A stretch of 64,000 bases of DNA from Ricinus communis (taxonomy: Eukaryota > Streptophyta > Magnoliopsida > Malpighiales > Euphorbiaceae). The notes below the pieces were generated by a model, which did not search any database, was not told the origin of the DNA, and saw nothing but the letters and a program-made list of their open reading frames with translations. The stretch spans positions 6,944,001-7,008,000 of the forward strand of contig NC_063257.1 of the NCBI RefSeq assembly GCF_019578655.1, given 5' to 3'. The number at the start of each line of letters is the position of its first letter. Position 1 is the stretch's first letter. This document shows positions 1-11,794 of this stretch, one piece after another. Position numbers and translations under genes: made by a program.

Positions 1-1348
1 TCATTAAACTGGAATACGAAATTACAAATTGCCTCTGAAAAACTGTACAATTGCATACTGGCGTGTGAAGGTGCAACCTTTTTTCAATTTAGAGATATTA
101 TGTCTTCACGTTCAATACTCACAGCAGATTAGCAACCAACTGGGTGGGCAGGACAGAGAGGATCAAAATCTGGAGCGAGGTAAATGATTATTACCTTGTT
201 ATTGGCCAGAGAAGGCAAATGGTGTCTGATTCAATTAGTAAAAAACGAATAAAAGAAAAAACAAAAGTGACGACGTGAATGAACGGAGGTTAGAACTGAG
301 AAAGAAGGCAACGCAATTTCACGACCATCTAAGTTGCTGTCAGGGCGGGTCAAGAATATTTGTGACCGCAAATATTTACGCCTTAAAGCCGGCCATGGTC
401 ACTGTCTCAACTCTCAAACCAATCCATCTCTGCCAATGTAGTAGTGAATGAGTGGCTTCAGGTCGATTCTTCATATTAAGCCACACGACTCCTACCCAAA
501 ATTTATGGTCTGGTTATTCCCAATTAAAAATAAATAAAAGCAAAAAACTTTAGAATACGAACAACTTCATGATCATTAATCTCTTACCCCAATCTATATC
601 TGCCCTCTCTGTCTCTGTAAAACCCGGTAAAATTGTAACACTAAAATCATTTTTAGGTATAAAAAGATTGCATCTTGCATGTGATGCCATATCATCGCTC
701 AAAGTGAATTTTAGTATTAATGGTGGATGCATTTCACTCCGCTAGTGATGATATTTCTGTTTCATCACAGAATAAGAAAAGAAAAGATTGAAACACAAAA
801 GTCTATGCACATGGGGATAATTACAAATTGTTATATTATATAAAAAATAACTACTAAATTCAAAATAAAGATAAATAAAAGTCATTATCTTTTTTTTTTC
901 TAATTTTTTTTAAGATGAGAAATATTATAAATATAAGATAAAGATCAAATCTATTTTTCTTTCTCTTTTTCGAGAAAAAAACTTATTTATTTTACTTTTT
1001 CCAAACAAAGGTTAATTTCCTGCTCATTGGATATCGGATAAAGGGCTAAAAACGATATTTGATACAGATCGGTCAAACCTTCTTACGGATAAACCATCAA
1101 CTAAATATCAACCGTAGAATTTCAATCCAAACCCATTACTACCGTCCGATCTCCGCACATGTGGTCCCTCAATCTAACGAACTAGAAAAAAAAAAAAAGA
1201 GAACGAAAATGAAAACGATAAAGAAAAACCTCAAATGAAAAAAAAAAAGGTCTGACAAACACACACATACACAACACTCGTAAACAACAATACACAACAC
1301 AGCCACTGAGCGAAACGGACTTCTAGATTCTTCTAGAAGCTTTGGACG
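1..1348. other. Intergenic and 5' region of the cold-shock protein gene
   Basis: No gene is recognisable. The stretch is AT-rich with short A/T runs, notably around 830-1000. The last 150 bases before the start at 1349 are purine/CA-rich and look like a 5' UTR. A small minus-strand open frame near 550-732 resembles no protein I know. Confidence 0.5.
1321..1340 (+). promoter_or_regulatory. Heat-shock-element-like inverted TTC/GAA units just before the start codon
   Basis: The 20 bases contain TTCTAGA, then a perfect TTCTAGAA palindrome, so alternating TTC and GAA blocks are spaced by two bases as in heat-shock elements. It ends 8 bases before the ATG at 1349, so it probably lies in the transcribed leader. 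A regulatory role is inference; it could be chance. Confidence 0.25.
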
Positions 1349-1891
1349 ATGGCGGAGAACAAGAGATCCATAGGCACCGTCAAGTGGTTCAGTGCACAAA
1401 AAGGTTTCGGTTTCATAGCTCCCGATGACGGCGGCGAGGATCTGTTCGTTCACCAAACCTCCATTCAATCCGACGGCTTTAGAACACTTTCCGAAGGCCA
1501 ACCCGTCGAGTTCTCCGTTGATTTTGGTGAAGACGGACGTACCAAGGCCGTTGATGTCATTCCTAGATCTCGCCGCGGCGGTCGCGGCGGATTCGGCAGA
1601 GGATTCTACGGTGGTAGGGGGAGAGGAGGAGGAGGAGGATATAGTGGTGGTGGTCGCGGTGACGGTGGTGTTTATGTTAGAAGAGGCAGGGGTGGCCGAT
1701 CAGGAGGCGGCGGTGCTGGCGGGAGCGCGTGTTATAATTGTGGGCGATATGGTCATTTAGCGAGAGATTGTTATCAAGGTGGTGGCGGTGGAAGTAGGAG
1801 GTTTGGTGGGGGTGGTGGCAGCGGCGCGTGTTATAATTGCGGAGAGGAAGGGCATTTTGCGCGAGATTGCGCTAATATTGATCGAAACTGA
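1349..1891 (+). CDS. Cold-shock domain, glycine-rich, CCHC zinc-knuckle RNA-binding protein (CSP2/GRP2-like)
   Basis: Single-exon gene of 180 aa. Residues 8-75 form a cold-shock domain with the RNA-binding motifs KGFGFI (RNP1) and LFVHQTSI (RNP2). Residues 76-130 are a Gly/Arg-rich linker. Two CCHC zinc knuckles follow: [14 protein letters not shown] and [14 protein letters not shown]. This order is that of plant cold-shock proteins such as Arabidopsis CSP2/GRP2 and CSP4, which act as nucleic-acid chaperones that melt RNA structure in cold and during development. The ATG at 1349 is the first in frame and directly begins the conserved N-terminus (TGTVKWF type, here [16 protein letters not shown]). 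Length is slightly below the roughly 200 aa common in the family because of a shorter glycine linker. Other open frames over this interval are by-products of the GC-rich glycine codons. Confidence 0.95.
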   Translation: MAENKRSIGTVKWFSAQKGFGFIAPDDGGEDLFVHQTSIQSDGFRTLSEGQPVEFSVDFGEDGRTKAVDVIPRSRRGGRGGFGRGFYGGRGRGGGGGYSGGGRGDGGVYVRRGRGGRSGGGGAGGSACYNCGRYGHLARDCYQGGGGGSRRFGGGGGSGACYNCGEEGHFARDCANIDRN

Positions 1892-4800
1892 GAGAATATG
1901 GATTAGTTCCGGTTTATTTCTCCAAGTGATGATAATTCTCTCTGTTAGTCAAATTAAATTCTTTATGGATGGATTGTTGCATTTTCGAGGTTTCAATGAT
2001 TGTTCCTTTCAAGAGATGGAAGTAGCAGATTACTTCCCTCGTTCGTTGGGGTTTTTTTTTTTTTTGGGTAATTTTGGTAATGTTGGTATTTGTTTGCTTT
2101 TTTAAAGTATAATTTATTGCCCTTTCTTTTTCCTTCTCTCCCTCTGTTATTTTTTGTTTTAACAAAAATTGATCCCATTTACACGTTTTATATGAAATTA
2201 GTGATTTATTTATTACATCCTATTCTGCAATTATGAGAATTTTTACTTTGCTCTGCTCTATATGCTGCTATGCTAAATTATGAACACCCATTGATTGTCC
2301 ATGTAAACTTCTGTGTTTGATTAGGTAAGTTTTTGTTTGAAAGTTAAAAGGGATATGCAAAATTTGGACACATAAATAGTATAGTTGTCAATTTGAAAGC
2401 GATAGCGAGCTGGTTTTATTATTTTCCTTCTTTATGTGCATAATTTCTTTTTTGTCTTTTGTATCGTTATCTCACTGCTTTAATAAATTTTGTGACGTTC
2501 ATTATTAGTGACAAACATTCACATAAATGAAGTTTATCTGTTTATGTATGAAAAAATATGAACCAAGTCATACCCATGTTGTATGGCCATTGTTCTCACA
2601 AGTCTAATCCAGGATTTGATATTCTATGAAAGGTTGAAATTGGATAGGATTGAAATCACCTCTAGGCTATGGTCATCCACTCCCTGAAGATTCTTAGTGT
2701 GTGATCTTATCTTGGTCCTTTTGGGGGTTCCAGTATACAATTAACTTTCGTGGTCCATACACTGTATCCTTAATTTCCTTATATTGTGACGAAAATCTAG
2801 CACTGATTATTGGAAAAAAGATGAAATGTTGATTGCCCCTAAGAAATGGCCTAGGACCATTTACACTGTGAGGGATACTTGTATGGCTTCTTCGGACTTT
2901 TTTCTTTAGAGGAATATTTATTTTCTTATTGTAAGACTTTGAAACATTGATAAATGCAAACAGAAAATGATGATATGCAGAATTATGGTTGCATGTAGCT
3001 GCTGAAAGATAATCATACATTCTTCTACATCTGTTAGAGGATGTTAGGTTGTAGGAAGACTTGACATTTTGACATTAACCTGATCTCTGACATCAAAGGC
3101 AATCATACAAGCTTGTGCTATTACATTCATATGGGAACCATACTTATTACTGTAGGAAAGCATAATATCTTGAATTCTCACTCACTCATCATTTCATCAT
3201 TGAATGTGTCCTCAATGCTTTAGAATTTACTGCAGAAGCTTTTATCTTCTTCCTTTGTTTACTTTCCTTGTGATTTGGCTGAAAGTGAGTGTCATATGTG
3301 ATATGTTTTCAGTAGTTCCAGTTTCTCAATACCATGACGGTGCTGGCCACATCACTTTATTGTTGTTTGCCTTCCTAATGAAAAGATGTGATGCTAACTT
3401 AGTTTCTTTGTCAACCAACTGTTACTTTGTTCCAAAAATGTGTTTCTATGAAATTTAGAAAGTAAGAGATTCCCTTCATGAATTAGCATTGTAAAGAGTA
3501 ACTTCTTGCAAGTTCCAGTTTGATTGTCTTCTTCTGTTTTTTGCAGCTAGCCTTATGGTTTTGGTGCATTCTAAATGTGGCCAAGAGGTCATTAGGGACT
3601 AGTCTTTATTTCTCATAAGAGATTGGCTCACTCTTCATTGCCTGGCTGAAGTTTGAGTTATTTTTTCTAAGCTGTCTGAATTATGCTGTCAACAACTGGT
3701 TGATATGTCTGAGCAGAATAGGTTGACATTATTGATATGATGACTTTACATGTGGACTTGTTGGAATTAATATGCTCGTGCATTGAATAGGCATAGCCAT
3801 TGCTCAGTCAAGTCTCCATATTGGAAAGTTATAATGAACAAAACTATGCACTTCGTGCTCTTTCTTTCTCTCACTCTCCCCAAAGAAAAAAAAAGAATCA
3901 CTTATGTTAATAATCTGCAAGCATTTAGTTTGGTCTATTTATCTAGCTCTCGGAGCTTTGATGAGAATTTAGAAATCAGGGTTTTGCTTTACATCAAAAC
4001 TCATACTTTTTGATGCTTTTAATAGGGAACTGATGGTATCAATTTGACTATTCAGTGTAATTTTATAATTTATGAACAAGTTCTCTTAAAATGATTTTTG
4101 CTCTTTCCCTTTCCTCATATGTATTTTGATTTACGGGATGAACAAGTGGAAGCTATTGAAGTTTATTCATCTTTATGTATAGTCACACTTTTATCTTCAG
4201 CAAAGGGACCCCCAATGTCAAGTATGTTATTACCTTTTATTATGGAGTATTGATTATAATCCTGATCTAGATGCTCTCTTATGTATTCTTTGGAGCTTTT
4301 ACTCTACTTATACTGTTGTCCTCAAGATTTTACTGCACTAATTCTTTGTAGGGAGGAAAATTGCTGGTAAAGTTTCGATGATCTAAGATTTAATTGTAAA
4401 TCGCTTTCCTATCTTGGTTTAGAAAAGGGCGAAATGGAAGAGATATTTTCAAGGAAAAGACATTTTCAAAATCATTGTATGAATTAGTGAACAAATTGAT
4501 AGGGATCATCAATATTTTGATAATGCATGGGAGTTCTCTACTTAGACAGTCCACTTAGTTCCAGAACATTGAAGTATTCAGTCAAGTGACATTAAATTGG
4601 GAATAAAAAGACAATGGTGTTTCTCTCACCAGCTGACTGTTCAAGTAAGTATTGGCTTCAAGTAAAGGTAAGTATAGTCTTCCCAAACCTCAATGTTCTG
4701 ATGTTTCTTTGTTCTTCGCAATGTTAAATTGTATTGGATGCCACTGACTTTTTAACTAGTCTACTTATATCAGTTTAATTCGTAGCAATCAACTTTAAGA

Positions 4801-5502
4801 AAAAGTGAATGTTTGTAACTGTTGCAATGGAGGCATCATTGTTTCATAACGATCCTGACTGGAGAGAGGTGATTTTTCTTAGCCCTGCTTTGTGATGCAG
4901 ATATATTGTGTTCAAACTAATTTTTTCTAGGTAAATATGCTAACAATATGAGAGGAAATGTCATGTTATATTTGTGTTTTTTCGGAAGTGCTCTTCACAA
5001 GAGAAAAGGTCTGCGTTATATACACGAGCCTTCTTTTTCTTTTATTCTCCTTGGGCAAATTTGAATTATTCTGTTCATTTTGAGCTTGAGCTTCTGAATA
5101 TGGAGGGAATAGCTAATTTATCTTTTTCTTTGTTTTGGAGGATCTTAACTAGGTTCTTGTGTAGGAAAAGAGACTCGCATAGAGATTTTGATTGAGTGTT
5201 CTGTTCTTATTGTTTAGGTGGAATTAGCCAATGGTTGCTTACAAGATTGACAGCAAGATTCTTGTTTTATCAGTTTCCATATCGCCATATTATGGCTCTG
5301 GTTGTACACTCTTCTTGCACTTGAAAAATCAGATGCTATTAAAATTTGTTATTACTTATAGCTCCACAGTTTGTAAAGTGGGTTAAATTCATTTCTGCTA
5401 TAATATTTGGTTAATCATTGGTTGCTCAGAAGTAGTAATCGAAGCTAGTAATTATGTTTTTAGGCAAGAAGGTGTTTTCTTTATTGACCATCTGCAATAT
5501 AC
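1892..5502. other. Long intergenic stretch, no gene seen
   Basis: The first 250 bases after the stop are probably 3' UTR. The rest is moderately AT-rich with only short, unrelated open frames on both strands and no recognisable domain. A non-coding transcript cannot be excluded from sequence alone. Confidence 0.5.
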
Positions 5503-6094
5503 CAAGTGGCCTATAAGATGTGATTTTTTTTACTACAGAATTAGAAGATTTCATCGATAGAAAGCAGTACAACTGGAGTAAACATCCCAGTCACGGCGGC
5601 TAACAGAATCCACTAGAAAAACAGTTACATAAGAGAGCACGTTTGGCTAAAGGCATTAGCTGCCCAGTTAGCAGAATGAGAAACAAAAACAAAAAGAGAA
5701 GAGTTCAAACATTGAATATCTTCAATTAGAGTTGCCAAGAATTGAGGGGGCGTTGACAAATCATTAACATCAATAACTATCTGTCTCCTTCAAAGATCAC
5801 CTTGAAAGGTGATTCTTCTTCGGCCAGAAGAACAGCCTCTCGAACTCGAAGGCCCCGGGCTTCAATCACAGCTGCATCATCACAATGAAGGATTTGTTCT
5901 GCCTTGCTGCAGAACACAGAACGATCATCCTTTCTGGCCACAATATCCCAAGCACCATACTTGCGGGTCTTGTCAAAATCAAATTTGAAACACACGAGCA
6001 GGAGGGTCTATCCAGTGTGCCTGGGAAGATGAATTGCTGATAGAAACAGAGCGTCTATGCGTCTGGCCCTGCCCTTAGCAAGTGGCCTATAAGA
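5503..6094 (-). mobile_element. 5'-truncated LINE (non-LTR retrotransposon) with 16-bp target site duplication
   Basis: The insert 5519-6078 is bounded by identical 16-base direct repeats, CAAGTGGCCTATAAGA, at 5503-5518 and 6079-6094. Read on the minus strand, the insert ends in a short A-run (T-run at 5524-5531) directly beside one repeat, as expected for target-primed reverse transcription. The interior encodes the end of a plant LINE RNase H-like domain (RVT_3 type). Together these mark a severely 5'-truncated L1-type insertion of about 560 bp. It is old enough to carry frameshifts, but both target repeats are still perfect. Confidence 0.85.
5610..6040 (-). pseudogene. RNase H-like (RVT_3) domain remnant of the LINE
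   Basis: The longest frame (5777-5995) reads like the middle of a plant retroelement RNase H domain: GAWDIVARKDDRSVFCSKAE, then AVIEARGLRVREAVLLAEE, then FKVIFEGDR. The same homology continues beyond the stop as STPPQFLATLIEDIQCLNSS and the conserved SHSANWAANAF near 5640-5720. Upstream, WIDPPARV in a shifted frame matches the usual W-x-PP-x entry to the domain. At least one frameshift and one stop break it, so it is non-functional. Confidence 0.8.
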
Positions 6095-9000
6095 ACCTAA
6101 TTTAACGAGTGGGTTCTAGGCTTTTTTCTTTTCTTTTTTTTAGAAAAAGAAAAAGACAAGTGAGTTGAACTAACTCGACTGTCATTAATCTCCCCATTGA
6201 AAATATATATCTTTTAGATGTTAGTTTGTATTCTGCATTTTAAGTTAAAACTGAAAATTCCTATCTCGTGTATATTTTATTTGTTGGAAACTTTCACGAA
6301 ATTAAGGTAGCCCGTTTAAATATTAGTAGCACCAAGTCGTACAAGATTATTGATTTCTGTTTGCTAAAAAGGGAATAAAATGATATGATTCTCGAGTTAT
6401 GAAAAGAGAAGGGTTATCACTGTGAAACCACTGGACCGCCGCCCTCCTAATGAATCAAACTTTCACGAAAAAACCGTATCTGAACAAGCCCAGGCCCGTT
6501 AATCTAAAGCTGAGGTGCAAAGACGTGAAATTCAGTTGGTATGTACTCTTGCTTAAGGTTTTCCCGATTGCTTGATATATATATATATATATACATATGT
6601 ATAACCACTGATTTTTGGCATTGTGCAATGTCAGAGACCACTTTAACAAGGACAACTCCTGAAGTAAAATAGTTAAACGCAAACTCTGGAGAGTTCAAGC
6701 ACAGCTTGACAGGATTTTACCAGAACTCTGAGCTGAATTCAAGTTAGTTTTAGCTAGATCTGTAAGAAATTTATTAAATTTTAGCTTCATTCGAGATGGT
6801 AAAATAAGCCAAATTCAATAATAAAGAAGCCAACCGAATGAACTTTTGCAATTGCAAGTGGCAGCCTTGAATATGTTTGCAGAAACTTCCGGGGACCCTT
6901 TTTCTGGACTTTTGACCATCACCGCTTCCATTCTTTGAGGTCAGCTTTTTCTTTTAGTGATTTAGGTGGATTCATTTATATATTATCCTTTTCAGAGTTC
7001 ACTTGTGGACAGAAACAGAAAAGTGGCCGTATTAATGGCTTTTAGCAAGTTGGACGTCGATAGTTGGTCTTAATGGAGATGCGGATGCCAATTCCATGCC
7101 CCATTTGCCACTTCCTAGCTAGTATGTGATTTGGGATTATGCGTACAAGCACATATATTTTTTTTTTCTTTTGTTTTGAATCAAGTTTCAGAATCAATAT
7201 TGAGTTCTTTTCTTCCATCAATTTTAAGTATTTTATGTGTCAAAATAAACAAATATTTATATGTAAAAATTTTAAAATAAAAATATTTATAGAGAATATT
7301 TGTAAGTTAAATCCGAATACAAACATGGTCGATCAAAGAGAGAGAATATCAATCTGTAATTAAGAGCTAATTCTTGAGATTTAGATTTGACTAATTGAGG
7401 ATTTATAAATTTCCAAAAACATGCATGGAAAGACTATCTTGCCTACCATCCAAGGTCTTATCACATATGTCATATAAGATTTGAAACTGACAGCCTTTTC
7501 TAAGTATATTTACCATACAAATCATTGCAATATATATGATTTTTTATGAAGAGAAAGAAAAGATCGCTTGAAGTATAAATCCATTTTCTAAGAAAATATT
7601 CTAATAGCAAATTATGATATAATGTACTAGAAGAGCTCAACTATGTGGAGACAGATTCATGTTTGTATCAGATTGACATGCATAAGATTGTCAAGAAGTG
7701 GGAATTCGGACCCACGAATGTGTAGCTTATTCACACTTTCGACATGATTTCCACGACCCAGATCAAGATTTGATGCTTTGTTTCCGTAAATTACCAGAAG
7801 CATGCATACAAATGAATGTACAATACAACAACACATAGCATTTATGAACGTTCTCAAGAGTCTCTTTATGTTAGTATTTTTGCCTCATTGTTGATTGTTT
7901 GCTTCTATATGTTCTTCAAACAAAAGAAAGGACCATCCAATTATATGTCAAAGCTGGCTGGCAAAGGTTTATTCTTTACAACAATAATGCATAGGCTTTC
8001 CATTGTTGATGTGGGTGTCTAGTTCTTTTGTCGCTAGCTAGCATGATGTCACAAAGTCTATTCAAGTGTAATTTCTCGAATTTTGAGTAGTATCCGAATG
8101 GTATTCTAAATTTTTCTTTTGTAGCTAAGTTCCTTTTAGAAAATCAGAGAAATTTTCCTTATACAATTTTTGTCTGTTAGATGGTAAAGATAAAAGATGT
8201 ACCTTGCAAAGTAAAGTGGCTTTGCAATTGGATTATTCCTTAGTTGTTTTGGCGTTGCCAATATTATATCCAAAAAAAAAAAAAGGTTTGCAATTCAAAT
8301 AAAATATATGTATCAGTATTATGTAAAACATTTAATATATATATCATTCATCATTCATCCTACACTTTAGTATAGAGTATATAAAAAACAGCTAAAAATT
8401 CTTATTTATAAAATAAGAAAAAAAAAATAAAAGACAGGTAAATAATATCTAAATATCTCATTTCAATCCTTAAATAATAAATTTCTTTGATTAATAAAGA
8501 ATGTAACAATTAACAGTAGATAAGAAAATTTCCTCTTTCACGAAAATATATATTAGCATAAATAATAATACTTTTGACTATCTTATTCAAATGGGAACTA
8601 ATTATTTTCTTTTTCTTAAATTGTAAAGGTGAAGAAAAGAAGAGAGAAAAGGATGAAGGACACCCTTCATTCACAACCACATTGTGAAGATTAGGGTCCC
8701 CAATAGATCCTGAAAGTCCATCTGCAGCTGATCAAAAGCATATCCTTCTGCTTAGTAGATAGCTAGATTCAATGATCTAAAAGCAAGAAAGAAAAATAAT
8801 TGAAACATTCCATGAGAATGACCAGACAGTCTTTGTCTTGGAAAGTTCTTAACAAAATGTTTAAGGCCCCACTTATAGAAACTGATCATGTGTAGTAACC
8901 CCACCCACACCTGCCATTTGATGTCTTTACCATTTCCTTGGTCAAATGATGATCAACTTCTCTTGTTGCATTCTCAAGTTCCACTTCTTATTTACATTGC

Positions 9001-11794
9001 CCCTTCTTTCTGCCTTACCTGTTTCTTATGAAAAATGCTATTTTCCATGGACCAATTTGACCTATTGAGTGGTTTATCTTTTAGTTAGGAAGGTTTTTGT
9101 AAAAGATTCCTCTTTTACATGATATCAGACCTCAGAATGAGGGGTTCTATATAGTGATCTTTCCTTTAAAAATTTTCCAGAGCATGGAAACAAAATGAAT
9201 TGGTTTGAGCTTATTAGGTCTAGAAAGAGGCACATGTGCTCATGAGGTTGCAGACTTGTAGTGGTGGTAGCACTATTGCTATTGTTGCTTTTAAAAGCAT
9301 ATATATATATTTGCTCCACGTTGTGACCATTTGCATTTTCAGACTCTACTTACTGAGTTAAACCATGCAGGTAGATAGTCATTGTAAGCTCACTAAGCTC
9401 ATGACCCCATTCACTTTTACACCGTCAACAATGGCCCCCCAGACCTTTTTCTTTTTGAAAAAGAAAAGAGGCCCTACATCTTCTTTGACAGCCCCAGAAA
9501 TCCATGCAATATTTTGATTATACCCCATGGGAGATAAAAAAATTTCAAGCTCTCAAAACACCAAATCAGTGTCCAAATGGACACTTGGCAGTAAAAGAAT
9601 GAAATTCTATTAAAAGATTTTCTTTTTCTGATTGGAATCTCTTCAAAATTGAAAGGGATGTTACTTTATGTAACACAGCTATAGAGAAAAAAAATACCAT
9701 CAACTATTCATCAGTAAATGTTAACTACAAACATTCGAAATTTAAATGAACTAATTTGCTCATATATATGTCTATATGCATTTGTATGTTACAATGTTTG
9801 CAAATAAATGAACCAAAACTTGCATGCTTCCAATTAGATAGGTTGAAAGCACCCTTAAACAAAAGTGAGAAGTAACCCAAGTGACAGATTAAGCACACTA
9901 AATGGCAAATTGGATTTGGGCCCTTGACTATTTTGCGGCTAATGTTTTTATAGCTTGTCAATTTGTAGTAGAGCAACATCTTGTGATGCCTTCTCTGACC
10001 AACTATTTTTAGCAATTGACAATTCAACAATCTTACCATACCACGTGAAGCTTTTTAGCACTCAAAAAGGAAGGAGGGGAGGGGTAGTGAGAGGATACGC
10101 ACCTAACGCAATATAAGCGTAAAGAAAAGTAAGTGATACGTGTTTGGGTTATAAGAAAGTTGAAGAAACTGAGGGAAAAAGGTCAGAGATATAAAGAGAA
10201 ACAGAAAATATGAGAAAGAATAAAGTCATTACTTCTATTAATTTACTACTGATTTACTGCCTGATTCACTCTTTAGCTGTATAAGCTAACAATGTCTGTT
10301 GTAATAAACTTGGTGCGGGAGTAATACTTCATTATATGAATAGGTTTATAATAAATAATTAAATACTTTTTATTTTTTACCCTATTTCTTTTTAATTCTC
10401 AGTTTAATAGTTAACTCTCAAACAAATACACTTTATTAATTATATAATCTTACCCTCTCGTCTCCTTAATTTGAATATCAAAACCTATTTAATATCATCA
10501 ATTAAAAGATATACTTTTTTTTAGTTTATATATCAAAATGAAATCGAGAGAGTAATCATTTTTCTATAAACTCATCATTAGTTCAATTATTTTTTATTTT
10601 ATAAATATTTAATTCGTTATTACAACATTATTGAAGTAAAAAATATTACATTAATCATTTTTCATAACCTTATAACTAAGAAAATCATATGTATGCTTAA
10701 TATACGATACTTGTCTATTACACTAATCAACTAATTCAATTCTCTTACTTATTAATTATATTTTCCATAGAATGCCATGGAGTTATAAAATTGTTTCAAC
10801 ATTTCACCTAATAATTTTAAATTTCTTAATAATTATTTGATATGAAAATCTAGAGTTTAATTTTTAAGCATTCACGTGTGAAAATATATTAAAAATAAAT
10901 AATAATAATAATAAAACTATATTTTTCAGAGTACCAAACCTATTTGATGGAATAGGCCTTTAAGAGTAAGTCGAGCAATTATTAAGCCCGAATTCACTTT
11001 GGTCCTTGTGGAGAGTGGAGCTTTCTGGACTCTCTAAATCTGTATCAGCATTTCATCTTGATCTTCATTTCATAATGACTGAAAGAAGTAATTATTTTCC
11101 CTAATATATTCTGTTCTGATAATGCCCTTTATTCACTGAATATGTGATTTGATTGATGAAAAATAAGATGCAATTTGGACCAACTTAATATTCTTCAATA
11201 ACTCCGAACTAAGATGTTCATTGTATTGGAAGATCTTCACCATATGCTTATACATTTACATGTCAACTCTATTTCTCTAAATTATCATATAGGTCAAGAA
11301 ATGAAATTAGGATAAGTTAAGAGTGCACTTAAGCCGCTTGCTAATTGCTAATAAATGATACACAAGTGATTTCTTGTCAAAATATGTAGGCACAATATGT
11401 ATATTGATCATCAGCTTTTTTTCTTTTTGGTGTAGATGCCAAGCGAAATAATTTTCATTAGAAGATTATGAACAAATAAGTCATACAAAAACTTTAGAAT
11501 ATATGATGGAAAGAGTATATCCCACAAAAAGAAAAAAAAAAAAAAAAAAAAAAGCAAGGGAGTTGGATTCTTGAAAAGATTAATCATCAACACACAAGTT
11601 ACAACTATAGGCCTGTATAATGGGGGGGTGGCCATGATTGCCATCGCACCTTTTTGACAACCCTCAACAATAGCTCTTACAAGGGAAAAAAGAAAGAAAG
11701 AAAGAAAGAAAAAGTTACAAATGCCAATCTCTTTACACACTTCCTTTAAATTGTTAATAAAACTTGTGTTTCTGAAAGGTAGAGAATAGTCTAA
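6095..11794. other. Gene-free AT-rich intergenic region
   Basis: No coding region is supported. It holds short microsatellites, for example (TA)n near 6576-6596, A/T homopolymers near 7156 and 8270, and poly(A) near 11530-11555. All open frames are short and lack known motifs. The part nearest 11794 would be the 3' UTR of the auxin carrier gene. Confidence 0.5.

Noticed and set aside
1169..1760. Overlapping open frames on both strands across the cold-shock protein gene
   Set aside because: They have low-complexity or Gly/Arg-mirrored composition caused by the GC-rich glycine codons of the true frame, and match no protein family.
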